A DNA stretch of 64,000 bases. Origin: Plantago ovata. Its lineage: Eukaryota; Streptophyta; Magnoliopsida; Lamiales; Plantaginaceae. Where the stretch lies: NCBI GenBank assembly GCA_028274465.1, contig CM051456.1, forward strand, positions 95,032,753 through 95,096,752, in the 5' to 3' direction. This document shows positions 9,624 to 20,273 of this stretch, piece after piece (the stretch's first letter is position 1; each line of letters begins with the position of its first letter). Position numbers and translations under genes: made by a program. The notes below the pieces were generated by a model. It made no database searches and was not told the origin of the DNA. It saw nothing but the letters and a program-made list of their open reading frames with translations.

Positions 9624-10928
9624 CTAGTCATCGGGATGGTAGTCCCCATAAAAGTCACTCCACATGTCATTCATGAGCTCATTGGACTGTCGTAGAGCTT
9701 CCTGCTGTTGCTGGATCAGCTGTTGCTGCTCCCACATGTGCTTCCTATCCTCTCGGCGGTGCTCCTCGAATATCTCCCAATCGCGGCTGTGGTGGACAAT
9801 GTGCCTGTCGATGTCCTGTCGCATGGCCGCGTTGTTGGCATCAATCCTGTCGAAACGGCTGTCGAGGTAGGTACAGAATTCGGAGAAGTCAAATCCTCCA
9901 GATCCCTGTGGTACTCCAGCTCGTGCATGCGGTGCATGATGGACAAACGGAATATCCGGAATTGGGGCTTCACCAACATCGGCCTCCATAGCATCCTCAT
10001 GATCGGAATCATTTGGCTGGACTGGCCCTCCTACATCAGCAGCAGCTGCAGTGGGGTTCCTCAACGGATACCTGTTGAGCTGTACCTCAATGGTCGAGGG
10101 TGAAAGGGCAACGACCTCGCAATCCCCCTCATCAATATCGTCTACCCCATGATATTTGCAGTAAGCTGTGATGAAGCTCGGGAAGATGAAAGGCTTCCTC
10201 TTCTTCTCCCAGTGGCGCTCATACTCCTCATACATAATGTGCCCTATGTCGACCTGATGTCCGTCAATGAGGCAGTAGAGGAGCTCGGCGTAGTATGGCT
10301 GAATCCAAGTGTCATTCTTCCTTGGGATCAAGTCGGAGATGCAAAATTTCATCATCACCTTAGCTTCGATGCTAAGGTCGCCATAACCGATCCGTCCAGG
10401 TGCTCCCCCAACTCTCGGATATCTGTACCCCCTATTGCAGATCACTTCGGTGACGTCTCTTCCTATCCCCCTAGCGGTCCTCGAATATAAGTAGGCGTGT
10501 GCGCTCTCTGTGAATTCAAAGTTCCCGAAGTGGATGAAGGAAGAAATGTGCTCTGGGCTCCATGGTATAATTAGGCCTCGGACTAACACCCCATTCTTCT
10601 CGTCCAAATCCGTATACCCGGTGTAGAAATCTCGAAGGAGGCTCTCGTCGTAGCCTTTGAACCTGTCGGAACTGTACCATGCCCAATTCCTCTGTGACCC
10701 CAAACTTGAAAGTGTCCTATACCCCACTCTATTTGCTGCAGACTCAGGAATGTCAATCCTCCTGTCGGGAATGATAGATCTTCCTTCGTCGGCCATCTCC
10801 TCCTCTAACCGTTGTCGCACCCCTATTGCAGCGGCAGACAACTCGTACAAGTCGTGAGATGGTTGGGAGCTTGATGCCACTCCCTTCCCCTTTTTGCTAG
10901 AGCCGGATCTCCTTGTCCTTGGTGCCAT
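9624..10928 (-). CDS. Element A ORF2: 'putative plant transposon protein' family, 434 residues, intact
   Basis: Uninterrupted ORF. The N-terminus is short and basic (RTRRSGSSKKGKG), suggestive of a nuclear or nucleic-acid-binding tail. Residues about 75-265 carry a globular domain with NWAWYSSDRFKGYDESLLRDFY, a segment LIIPWSPEHISSFIHFG, and LIPRKNDTWIQPYYAELLYCLIDGHQVDIG followed by FIFPSFITAYCKYHGV. This matches my knowledge of the PF20167-type 'putative plant transposon protein' domain. Residues about 345-425 are glutamine-rich with coiled-coil character (MWEQQQLIQQQQEALRQ). The function of this family is not known. A homologue lies at 27843-28662 in element D. The ATG at 10928 follows a 3' splice site at 10936-10934. 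The gene sits where Athila elements have their env-like ORF. Confidence 0.85.
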   Translation of the reverse strand: MAPRTRRSGSSKKGKGVASSSQPSHDLYELSAAAIGVRQRLEEEMADEGRSIIPDRRIDIPESAANRVGYRTLSSLGSQRNWAWYSSDRFKGYDESLLRDFYTGYTDLDEKNGVLVRGLIIPWSPEHISSFIHFGNFEFTESAHAYLYSRTARGIGRDVTEVICNRGYRYPRVGGAPGRIGYGDLSIEAKVMMKFCISDLIPRKNDTWIQPYYAELLYCLIDGHQVDIGHIMYEEYERHWEKKRKPFIFPSFITAYCKYHGVDDIDEGDCEVVALSPSTIEVQLNRYPLRNPTAAAADVGGPVQPNDSDHEDAMEADVGEAPIPDIPFVHHAPHARAGVPQGSGGFDFSEFCTYLDSRFDRIDANNAAMRQDIDRHIVHHSRDWEIFEEHRREDRKHMWEQQQLIQQQQEALRQSNELMNDMWSDFYGDYHPDD

Positions 10929-10933
10929 AATTC

Positions 10934-11470
10934 CTACAAACAGTAATTAGTATCTTGTACAACGCAAAACAGACCTATGCTTATGTAAACAAACGAGCGA
11001 ACAAACGAGTAAAAATTTCAAAAATCGAACTCCTCAAGAACCCAAAGCCTAGTCTAGCTAATTCATTACGTAACATATCAATGTACCTACTACAATAACA
11101 TGTCACATTATGCTTTTGTTAACAACATATGCCTTGAATCACAAGGTTCAATCCATATCATAAAAATCAATTTCTAGCATAAATCCTCAATCTCAACCAT
11201 CATGCATTCTATCAATACATTCATCAATTTCATGTCATTAAATACATGTTTAAACAAGGAATGAAAGCAAGAGAGACAATTCCTAACAAGACATATATCA
11301 TCCAATTAGCAAAATCTCAAATCATCAAACCAAGCCTAATTGAACATGTAATTGACAATGAATAATGAATCTAAACACATAAATCATCAACCCATACATC
11401 ATACAAGTCTAATTGAAGCATAAATCAAAAAATCCCCAAATTGTAAAAATTAGGGTTCAGGTGATAATAC
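10934..11470 (-). other. Intron in the 5' UTR of element A ORF2
   Basis: Donor TTTGAG|GTATTATC at 11470 and acceptor TTTGTAG at 10936-10934, 537 nt, ending five bases before the ORF2 ATG. The start of the intron carries the plant-typical AACCCTAATTTTT motif. Element D has an intron at the same place (27292-27837, 546 nt) with donor GATCTGAG|GTAACC. Conservation of both splice sites and length in a diverged relative supports the call. Confidence 0.6.
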
Positions 11471-12096
11471 CTCAAATCCGGAAATTGAATGAGCTAGGAA
11501 GAAATTTGTTCGGAGAGAATGATAGAGCACGTAACGGGCTTCGAATGAAGCTAAAGATCAAACAAAATGATGGAGAGATGAAGAAGTTATGAAGATTTGA
11601 AGATATTTTGAATATGGAGGAAATTTTGGAGTTTGAAGGATGAAAATGGACAAAAATGGGGGTTTGGGGAAGAAACCCCCGATTTGAACTCTCTGGAGGT
11701 GTGGGGCGGTTCGCCCCACACCTGGGGCGGACCGCCCCGTGCGGGGCGAACCGCCCCGCGCGCCCAGAGCGCGCGCGCGCGCTCTGGTCGTGGGGCGATT
11801 CGCCCCCCACTTTTAGGTGGGAGACGAACGTTTTTTAAAAATAAAAATGTAATTTTAAGTCCCCGAAAAAGTTTTTAGTCCCCGAAAAATCATTTTCCTC
11901 AAGAAATCACTCGAAAAGTCGCACTCGAACACAACATAAGCACATACGACACAGAACTGAACAAATTCACATATGAAAAGCAAATTGTTCAAGTATGAAT
12001 GCATGCAATAAAGCGGTAAAGAAAGCGATAAAAACTCCGGGTTGCCTCCCGGATAGCGCCATTGTTTAAGGTCTCTGACTCGACCCCTGTCTTCGC
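11471..12096 (-). promoter_or_regulatory. Element A internal promoter candidate and palindrome array upstream of ORF2
   Basis: Between gag-pro and the ORF2 leader exon (about 11660-11471). It holds at 11701-11810 a run of palindromes, for example GTGGGGCGGTTCGCCCCAC and GGGGCGAACCGCCCC, plus an alternating GC run at 11769-11783. Sense-downstream is a CT-rich leader containing TTAGCTTCATTCGAAGCCCG, similar to the D leader. The arrangement (GC palindromes, leader exon, intron, ORF2) mimics the LTR promoter, where the same palindrome sits upstream of TATA. I see no clear TATA box here; promoter activity is inferred. Confidence 0.4.
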
Positions 12097-14202
12097 CTAT
12101 CTTTTCCTTCTGTGGGTACTAGACTTCCCCGTCATGATTCTCCTTCCCGTGCTTTGATCCTGTGAATAAGAGTGAACATAGACGTTAAGACCACTGTAAT
12201 CAATAGTGTTAGAAGTATCGGGTGGATCAGGTGGATCAGTTATGGCTTGCAACACGTGTTGCTTGCTATCCACTTGGATAGTGCAAGTCCTTCGGTAGAT
12301 GTCCATCACTGAGCGTATTTTGGTCAAGAATGTTCGTCCTAAGAGTATGACATCCCCCGTTCCTGGTGCTGATGCTGGCATAATTACAAAATCGGTGTGG
12401 ACAGAAGCTTCACCAATTTTGACTAATACATTCTTCACAAGGCCTTCGGGTTTCACAAGGGATCCATCCGCCAGTTGCACAATAGCCTTATGTACAGTTA
12501 GTTCTCCAAGGTTACTCTTCTCAAAAACGTTCAAAGGGAGCACATTAGAGTAGGATCCAGTGTCCAGTGTGGCTCGGACATCTTCGAGCTCCCCAATCCC
12601 GACCTTAATATCGAGACTTTGAGGGAGTGGCTCGGAATCCTCTTGCTCCTCTTTACTCTTGTTGGTACCAAGGTACTTTCCTTCTTCTTCGGCTTGTGGA
12701 GGTAGGTCCCTCTTGCAACTCTCGCACTTAGTAACCTTCTTGATGGTGATTTCAACAGCTAGATCACCCACTAAGTTAATGGACAATGACTTCTCAGTGT
12801 TGCTAGGATGTTTGCCTTGTTCCCTACTTGATCCTCGGTCGATCAACTCTTGCATCTTTTGATGGGTAAGCCTAGTGCTCTCTTCCAACCTATCGAGCCT
12901 TGCCCTAGTCTTCTCGGAATCTTCTTCATATCGTTTGAGAAAACTTTGTGTGTGATCGACCATCTTCTGTAAGTTCTCCATCAGTAGAGCCGTCTTCGAC
13001 TTCGGTGGCTCTTTCGGAGTGGGGTTTTCGCAGTGATCATTACCATAGTTCAGCCTGCTTCGGTCTTGGTTAGGTCCATAAGTTTGGTTAGCCGGTGCAT
13101 ATCCTTGATTGGTACGGTATCCTCTTCTGCAGAATCCCCCTCGAGGATTCCTACCGTCTTGTCCGTAGCTAACTTCTTGATTACCAAATTCCGTAGCGAA
13201 GGCTTCTTCTTCGCCTCCTCGAGCCCAGTTGCCATCTTCGTATGCCAGCTCCGATCTACACATATGAGCTCCATGCCCATAGTTCTTGCATATTCGGCAT
13301 ACTTCATTCGAAACAGTTGCTCCGGTGGCGCTCTTGAGGACTTGCTTCAATTCGTTGGTAAAGCACTCGAATTGATCCCCATTCCCCCTGTACATAGGGG
13401 CTTCTTGAGTCGGTGGAGCTTCGGGTCCACGTCTCCTAACCATTGCTCTTGGATCCTTGAACTGTGAACCCTTAGCAAGCCTTTCGAAAACTGCCCAGAC
13501 GGCTTCTGCGGTTTCCTCCCAAATATTGCCTCGGCATTGGAAATCCACCACTTGTTGGTTCTCGAAGGTTAGTCCATTGTAGAAGTGTTGGACTAGGTCG
13601 GAGAGTTCAAAACCATGGTGAGGGCACTTGTTCGTGAGATCTTGGAACCTCTCGAATGCGATGTAGATGGTCTCATCATAGTCCTGCTTGAATCCAGTGA
13701 TTTGCGCCTTAAGCGCGGTAGTCAGAGTGTGTGGGAAGTATTTTTCCATGAAAGCTGAAAAAACCTTTTCCCAAGTGTCCAGCGAGCCGGCTGGTAGAGA
13801 ACTCAGCCATGACTTGGCTCTGTCGCCAAGTCCCATTGCAAAAACCTTCATCCTCAACTAATCCGTTGTTATGTCAGCTCCGGGTCGTGGGAGTTGGCTG
13901 ACGAAATCATCGATATCGTTCAAGTACCCCATCACATCTTCCCTTGATAAGCCATAGAACCTCGGAAGTTGTTGGAATGCGTGGTTCTTGATTTCCAGAT
14001 CTCGGGTTGCAGGCGAAAGAACAATCGCCGGTCCCCTCATACGATCCTTGGTGGGTTGTACCCATGCCTTCAGTGGTCTAGCTTCTGCCATTCCGTCGAT
14101 TTCCTTGAAAAGGAGTCGCCTTCTTTGGTGGTAGACTCTATCGATCTCAGCAATTGAATCAGCAAGCGGTATTCCTGCAGAACGTGTATGCGGCATACAC
14201 AA
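12097..14202 (-). pseudogene. Element A gag-protease, 701 codons with one premature TAG
   Basis: One frame from ATG 14202 to the stop at 12097, broken only by TAG at 13860-13858 (the homologous position in element D is a Glu codon). Residues about 130-230 form a retrotransposon gag domain (PF03732 type: SLDTWEKVFSAFMEKYFP, then CPHHGFELSDLVQHFYNGL). A CCHC zinc knuckle CRICKNYGHGAHMC follows at about 13300-13260. Residues about 535-630 form a retropepsin with the active-site loop LDTGSYSNVLP and the late motif VILLGRTFL. The reading ends after the protease with basic residues; no RT follows. The products would be capsid/nucleocapsid and protease only. Confidence 0.85.
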
Positions 14203-14212
14203 TCTGTGACAG

Positions 14213-14466
14213 ACGAGACTTACCGTGGTGATGTGGTCGAGGTGGTGATTGTGGTGGTGGAACCGATCCGGGGTGAAGGTGGTGGTGGTGGATTTAAGAT
14301 GGGAGGAGAAGAAAAGAGAGTTAGGGTTTGAAAGATTTTAACAATGGAGAAGTGAATGGAATGAATATGTAACAGACGATGCCTTCTGTGTAGTCGGCAT
14401 TTAGCGACGGATAGACTTATCCGTCGCTACGTGTTTATTTATTTATTTACTTTCATTTTTCTTTAT
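14213..14466 (-). repeat. CACTA-derived 254-bp patch inside element A
   Basis: Nearly identical (about four mismatches by eye) to 5663-5916 of the CACTA element, in the same orientation relative to transcription. It contains the CACTA leader exon, its GTAAGT donor and a subterminal repeat pair. The patch replaces about 170 bp of the LTR 3' end, the primer-binding site and the leader of element A. The right junction shares the two bases AT with both partners. Confidence 0.85.
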
Positions 14467-15541
14467 AGGGGGTTTTCAAGCAGATAATGGAGGTTGGTGA
14501 TAGTATGGTCCTTCTTAACATAATGGGTCGATAATCATGCATAAATTCCTCGGTCTTGCATAGAGATCTTTGAATGAATCTTGGGTCCTGTTGTAAGTAT
14601 TGTGCACTACGAAGATAATATGGGTCTGACCTGTCAACAACTAACGTCCTATTGTGTTCCGTAATCATTCAACACTACGAAGATAATTTAGTCTGATTGG
14701 CCGACAAGTGTCCTAGTGTGCATAATGATCAATACAACATACGAGAATTTTGGTGTACAACTCATCAACGAAATAAAGCAATGACACGGAGTATAATGCG
14801 TGATATAGCCATTAGCATGATTATCTTCCCTCGCTAAGAATTCACATACTACCACCAACGATAAATTTAGCTACTCATAATGTGCATGCAATCAATAGCA
14901 ATCATAGAAGAAAACATATTGAAAGAATATATAAAATAAGTAGATAAAAGTTGTAAGATACAAAGTTACCGAAGGTTGTCAATCTCCGGATGATTGCGAT
15001 CCTACGTGCTCCAATCTGCTATGAAAAAGTATCCCCTAAGCTGTGGAACTCCCAGGACAGGCCATGGGAAGTTCCTACCTAAAACTATAGAGAGAGGTGA
15101 GAAAGTAGGCTTGGAAAGATATGATTTTCGGAGAGAAAACTCGCAACTATATATAGGCCCGAAATATCTCTGGGGCGGTTCGCCCCCCCAGTATTTCGCG
15201 GAATTTCCACGTTTTTCGACGCGGATTTGGATTCTTCACCTTTTCGAACTCGGTTTCAGACTTCTAATGGCCTTCTAACCTCCAGATTCGGCCGCTAGAC
15301 TCCAAATCCTATCCGGAAACCTTCAGATACTCCAAATATGCTTCTGGAACACCAATTCCTTGTAGACTTCAATATAAATGCCCGTAAATCTCCGAATTTT
15401 AACCAAAACCTGTAAATAAAATCTAAAGGGAAACGTGACACTATTCTACTAAAATGTACTAAAATATAGCTAAATTAACATAGAGGATAGCTAAATTAGG
15501 TGAAAAAGACTCGAATGAAAGTGTAAAATACACATTCATCA
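14467..15541 (-). repeat. Element A 5' LTR, truncated
   Basis: Matches 6999-8091 of the 3' LTR with few differences. It lacks the part equivalent to 6827-6998. The TATA-like CTATATATAGG lies near 15148-15158. The GC palindrome cluster (15171-15189) has one unit, where the 3' LTR has two. Confidence 0.9.
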
Positions 15542-16030
15542 AATACAACAAGGAAACTTTCAATTAGTGAGATTTAGTGCTGCAAACTGGGAAATTACTA
15601 TGCTCCACAAACATTCACTAAATGGGGGTTGTGTTTTTCTTGGAAACAATTTGCTCACCTGTTATAACGTTGAACAAGATTTTGTGTCTAGGTATTCTAT
15701 TAACTGTGAATACCTTGCTGCAGGAAAATGTTCTATTTATATTATGTGTCTTAGAAATAAGTTGTGTGAAGTTGATATAGAAACAGGTGCGCCCCAGTTG
15801 TTTTGTGATAGGATTGATGATAGAACTATTTTAAACAACCTAAGACCTGTCGCTAGCTCTCCAACTGTTATTTCCAAGCAAACCTAATTGAAAGACTTGA
15901 TCAATATGCAAAGATTAGATGTTTCCAGGATTGATCCAGAAAGCCAAATTGCACATATCTTTTCTGCCACTCTGGACTCTGAGAGGTTCTTTTGTATTAG
16001 AGAATCTCTAGGTGTTTCTCTTCCTTAGAA
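15542..16030 (+). pseudogene. Copia element Z: RNase H C-terminal part
   Basis: Continues the copia reading from 6826. GNFQLVRFSAANWE, then GGCVFLGNNLLTCYN and NCEYLAAGKCSIYIMCLRNKLCEV match the copia RNase H series (usually ...GGCVFLGNNLVSW..., ...EAEYIA...). Near 15950-16025 AHIFSATLDSERFFCIRESLGV matches the C-terminal tail typical of plant copia RNase H. Several active-site residues are lost (A-A-N-W for D-A-D-W) and frames are broken. Confidence 0.7.
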
Positions 16031-16561
16031 TCATTGTTAGGATCAATGTTGTGTCAACAGTACCGGAATCATTGATCAAAATTCTGTGGTAGTGTGCTTC
16101 TATGACTTGTATTTTCTTTCTTTCTAATAGGTCGTAAAACTTCTTTTGTTGTGTTTGTGATCTTTCTATTTTAACAGTTGTTGGTAGGTGGTCTCTTCAT
16201 TGAACTGTATTTCTAAAGAAGTAATTCTTTTGTTGGCATAATCTTGATTATCTTGACAATTTGCTGGGAGTACTAATTTGTTTGTTTGCATTTTATGATC
16301 TTAGGATGAACGTGGTTAGGTTCAATCCTTTATTTATTTCTGGTGGTCCTTGAATGTCATTACAAAAGATCATAAATCTTTGGTCTCACTTTTCTTTGTG
16401 GGATTTAAACAAAGCCTCATAGAGCATGAGAATCTTTGGGCTTCACAATATTGTGGGGTTTAAACAAAGCTCAGGCAGAGAATCTTTGGGCTTCATACTG
16501 GTTATGGGGTTTAAACAAAGCTCTTACCTAGGAATCTTTAGGTTTCATATAAATTGTGTGT
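16031..16561. repeat. Unassigned stretch with three imperfect 51-55 bp tandem repeats
   Basis: No gene. Probably the 3' non-coding part of copia element Z. At 16396-16556 three units share GGTTTAAACAAAGCTC...AATCTTTGGGCTTCA, with TTTAAAC at 16404, 16459 and 16510. I see no recognisable LTR end. Confidence 0.5.
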
Positions 16562-17695
16562 TGGTGTCAGAATATGTCCAGTCCCTAAGAGCGCTTAGGA
16601 GCGTACTAGGGAGGCGTGGGCTAACCATGATGGAAGGGTCCTACAACCCACCATCATGGTCCGACCAGAAAAGGGAGTAGGCAAAATAGCCTAAATCCAT
16701 ATGTCCGACCTAGAAGTACAAAGGCTATCCTTCCGACTACATGGTGATGCCTTACTAGCCACCAGCGTGGTGATGCCCTACTAGCTAGCTACCAGCCGGG
16801 AGACGGGCCAAGAAGGATAAATGCTCCTCGGCCAGAGTAACCTTCATCTACATAGGGTCGTCCTAGTAGCCTGTCGAGAGGAGCGAGCCTTTTTCCTACT
16901 GTCCTACTAGCGTTGGTAGTCGGACAAAGGTTCTCCTTACGTCAAGGAAGAATCAACATGTCCCAAGGATAAAGACTCATCGGGCTAGAGTAATCTCCAT
17001 CTACATAGGGTCGCCCTAGTAGCATGTCGAGAGGAGCGAGCTTTATTTCCTACTGTCCTACTAGCGTTGATAGTCGGACAAAGGTTCTCCTTACGTGAAG
17101 GAAGAATCAACATGTCCCAAGGATAAAGACTCATCGGGCTAGAGTAACCTCCATCTACATAGGGTCGCCCTAGTAGCATGTCGAGAGGAGCGAGCTTTAT
17201 TTCCTACTGTCCTACTAGCGTTGGTAGTCGGACAAAGATTCTCCTTACGTCAAGGAAAAATCAACATGTCCCAAGGGAATGTGGTCCTCGGACCTTGGAA
17301 GCCTAACATGCGCCCTACTAGCCCGTGGTCGGACCATAGACCAGGAAGTCAAGGGGAGTCGTACGTCCTAGGAGCGTCCAAGAGTACGGAATGACCAAAA
17401 TACCCCTGCTAACCCTAGTTGGGATTTGGGCCAAGCCCATGGGTCACATCAAATGGGCCTAAACCTAATGTAGGATTAATCCTAGCCTTGCACTTTTCGC
17501 GATCCTACGCGCAAGGACAATAACTACTACAAGTATAAATAGAGGCTCAACTCCACAAGGTAAACACACATTGTCATTAAGTCTCATCCCATCAATCATC
17601 TCAGCATTGCTATATTTACTTGGGAAGTCTACTAACTCCCAATACGTAAATTCGTTCCTCTGGCTTGATCTTAGACAAGCCGGGATAGAGGCTTG
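16562..17695 (+). repeat. Element H: partial LTR of an unassigned retrotransposon
   Basis: The block begins about TGTCAGAATATGTCC and has LTR promoter architecture: a long upstream part with tandem repeats, a TATA box TATAAATAGA at 17534-17543, then a leader-like stretch with CACACATTGTCATTAAG. It ends abruptly at 17695, where element D starts, so its 3' end lies beyond D, outside the window. The left border is approximate. No coding sequence is visible, so the superfamily is undetermined. Confidence 0.5.
16814..17275 (+). repeat. Three tandem copies of a 153-154 bp unit in element H
   Basis: Units contain AGAGTAACCTCCATCTACA and ATGTCGAGAGGAGCGAGC, with the first motif at 16834, 16987 and 17141. 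Copies two and three are nearly identical; the first is more diverged. They lie upstream of the TATA box at 17534, in the position of LTR enhancer repeats. Confidence 0.85.
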
Positions 17696-18984
17696 TGATG
17701 ACAGTGTTTTTTACACTATCATTCGAGTCTTTTTTCAGCAATTTAGCTATCCTCTTGCATGCATTTTAGTGCATTTTGTTAGAATAGTGTCACGTTTTCA
17801 TTTCTTTTGTTATTTTCAGGTTTTAGGTGAAAATCACGCTTTTGGATATGAATCATGGCGAAACAATAATGTTTTGGTGCAACGAGATCACCCGTGGTGT
17901 GTCAAGGAGTACCAGGACGAGTTTCAAGGCCAAAAGACCAAGTTTCAGAGTTCAAAACCGTGCAACGGACCGAAATCGAAGATCCGGAGGAAGAATTTGG
18001 CACGTGCAACTTTCTGCCCCTGCGCGGCGGACCGCCACGTACGGGGCGGACCGCCGGGGAGCCTCGGACAACAACTATATATATTTCCAAAATCTGTGAA
18101 TTTTCATATCTTTTCATTATTATTTTTTTACAGACTTAAACCCTAGAGCTTGTTCTGGGTATATTTTCTCTTAGAACCTTTGTATGTTAGCGAATTTGGA
18201 GCTAGAGGAGAGATTTGGACATCAATTTATCTCTATCTCACCTTGCTAGATCTTTGTGAGTTTAGCAATTCACCGGAGATTGACAACCTTTGGTGGTAAC
18301 TTTGTATCTCACAATTCCGCTATTTATCTTTCAATTCAACATGTTTTCATTCATTATTCTTTCGATTATGATTGTTGATTGTGTTATTTATATGAGTAGC
18401 TAAGCATCTAGTTGGTGATAGTATGTGAATTCGTAGCTATGGTTCGTATTATGCATGATTGAGTTTCTGAGTCTTTTACTTGTTTAATTATCTTAATTCG
18501 ATTCTTTGATCCGACTAAGCCATATATGTTCGTAGAAAAGTGTTAGAAACACTAGGACAATTCAAGATCATCGATTCAATTATATATAATTTGCAAGTAC
18601 TGCTTGAACTAAGACTGACAACCTAGCCAAGTATTAGTATAGATAGGAAGCTTTCAAAATACACGTCTACAAATACGTCTTTGCTGTTTGTTTATTCGAA
18701 TTACTTTTAAGGCAGTACGAGTTGCACTTTCATGCATAACTAGAACTTGATGCTTAGAACAAGCATACTATCACCAACTCTCTCCATATATTGTTAAGTT
18801 AAGTTAAGATAAATTTGTTTCCTGAAATTATATATAGTTCTTTAGTTAAAGTTAGTTTAGTCCCTAGAGATCGACACTCGAGGTCATCTTACCTCTGCAC
18901 TACGTGTTTTGTGTAGTTGTGAGTTGCCATTTGGTTTCCAAACAAATTTATTTGATTGTTCGAGTCTGACAATCTCGTTCATGA
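17696..18984 (+). repeat. Element D 5' LTR
   Basis: Starts TGATGACAGTG and ends CGTTCATGA, followed by AATTGGCGCC. TATA-like CTATATATATTT near 18074-18085; palindromes GGCGGACCGCC at 18026-18036 and 18045-18055 just upstream. It shares with all other LTRs here the block GGAGATTGACAACCTT near 18274 and GATCGACACTCGAGG near 18870, but is clearly more diverged than A, B, E and G. Confidence 0.9.
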
Positions 18985-18987
18985 AAT

Positions 18988-19005
18988 TGGCGCCGTTGTC
19001 GGGGA
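18988..19005 (+). promoter_or_regulatory. Primer-binding site of element D (tRNA-Asp)
   Basis: TGGCGCCGTTGTCGGGGA, four bases after the LTR end. It differs by one base from the sequence complementary to the 3' end of plant tRNA-Asp used by Athila elements. Confidence 0.9.
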
Positions 19006-19091
19006 CTATTACTCCTTTTTACTCTTTAGCTGTTTATTTTCTGCATTCAATTTCCAGAATTTAGTAGTTTAGTTTGTTTCCCTTTGATACT

Positions 19092-20273
19092 TGATGAACC
19101 TAAATTTGTCAGATTCAAATTAATCAAATAAATTTGTTTTTAGCCAAAGGCAATTCACAACTACAACGAAAACCGTAGTGTAGCAGTAAAATAACCTCGA
19201 GTGTCGATCTCTAAGGACTATAACTAGCTTTATCTAATTTAACTTAAACTATAAAATCAACAGACGACTTAACACAGATTTTTCTTATCAAGATAATGGA
19301 AGTTAGTGATAGTATGATCATTCAAAGCATAACAGGTTAATAATCATGCATGAAGTACCCGATCGTTTTGCATAGAGATCTAAGATCATGAATTGTCCAA
19401 CGTGTTCCGTTTCATTCAACACTACCAAGATAGAGGGCTTAGATAGATCAAAGAAATAAAGCAATAACTCAAAGTCTGATTCGCATTACCGCCATCATGC
19501 ATAATTAATAACCCTTCGCTAAGAAATCACATACTATCACCAACGATAGATTTAGCTACTCATAGATGTCATGCAATCAACAGAAATCATAGCAAGGTTG
19601 AATGAAAACATGTTGAAAGATATTTAAATATAAATAGAAAAAATCTGAGATACAATGTTACCGAAGGTTGTCAATCTCCGAAGAATCGCGATCTCACAAG
19701 CTCCAAATTGATAAGAAAAATTGTCTCCTATGCTAAGAATTCCCAGAACAGGCTCTGGAGAATTCCTCCCTAAAACTAATGAGAAAGGTATGAAAAAAGG
19801 TCTGAGAAAGTATGAAAAAACGTAGAGAAACAACAACTATATAGGAGTTTGGCACGCGTGGGGCGAGTCGCCCCACACACCGGGCGAATCGCCCCACATC
19901 CCGGGCGAATGGCCTGGGAGTTCCAGTCGGCGAGAGACGCGTTTTCGACGCGTTTTTGGATTTCTTTTCCTTTTTGGACTCGGTTTTTGCCTTCTAGTGA
20001 CCTTTAAGCCTTCAAACTCGACCCCTAGACTTCAAATCCCATCCGAAATCTTCTAGATACTCCAAAAATATCCTCGGAACACCGATTCTTCGTTCTCTTC
20101 AATATAATTGCCCGGAAAACCACGTTTTTCACCTAAAACCTGTAAAATGCAAACTAAAGGGAAACGTGACACTATTCTAATAAAATGCACTATAATATAG
20201 CTAAATTAACATAGAGGATAGCAAAATAGGTGAAAAAAAGACTCGATTGAAGGTGTAAAATACACGTTCATCA
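19092..20273 (-). repeat. Element B 3' LTR
   Basis: 1,182 bp, from TGATGAACCTAAATTTG to CGTTCATCA on the plus strand. TATA-like CTATATAGG at about 19837-19845; palindrome cluster 19860-19919 with one unit fewer than the 5' LTR. Confidence 0.93.

Larger units (their letters stand above)
6827..15541 (-). mobile_element. Gypsy (Athila-type) non-autonomous element A: gag-pro plus ORF2, no pol
   Basis: Minus-strand LTR element of 8.7 kb between LTRs that begin TGATGAAC and end in TTCATCA as read on the plus strand. Flanks are AATAT (6822-6826) and AATAC (15542-15546), a target duplication with one mismatch, and the copia RNase H reading resumes on the far side. Order in the sense direction: damaged 5' LTR (14467-15541), CACTA-derived patch (14213-14466), gag-protease (14202-12097), spacer with palindrome array and intron, ORF2 (10928-9624), 3' non-coding region with polypurine tract, 3' LTR (6827-8091). 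There is no RT, RNase H or integrase, so it must have depended on an autonomous relative. The primer site is now missing. Confidence 0.85.

Noticed and set aside
13858..13860. Programmed stop-codon readthrough in gag of A (TAG), with G (51365) and B (22493) as further cases
   Set aside because: The stops lie at different positions of gag, the contexts are not alike, and the homologous codons in relatives are sense codons. Ordinary nonsense mutations explain them.
17571..18146. 191-codon open frame across the H/D junction
   Set aside because: It spans the boundary of two LTRs (H to 17695, D from 17696) and has no domain; chance frame.
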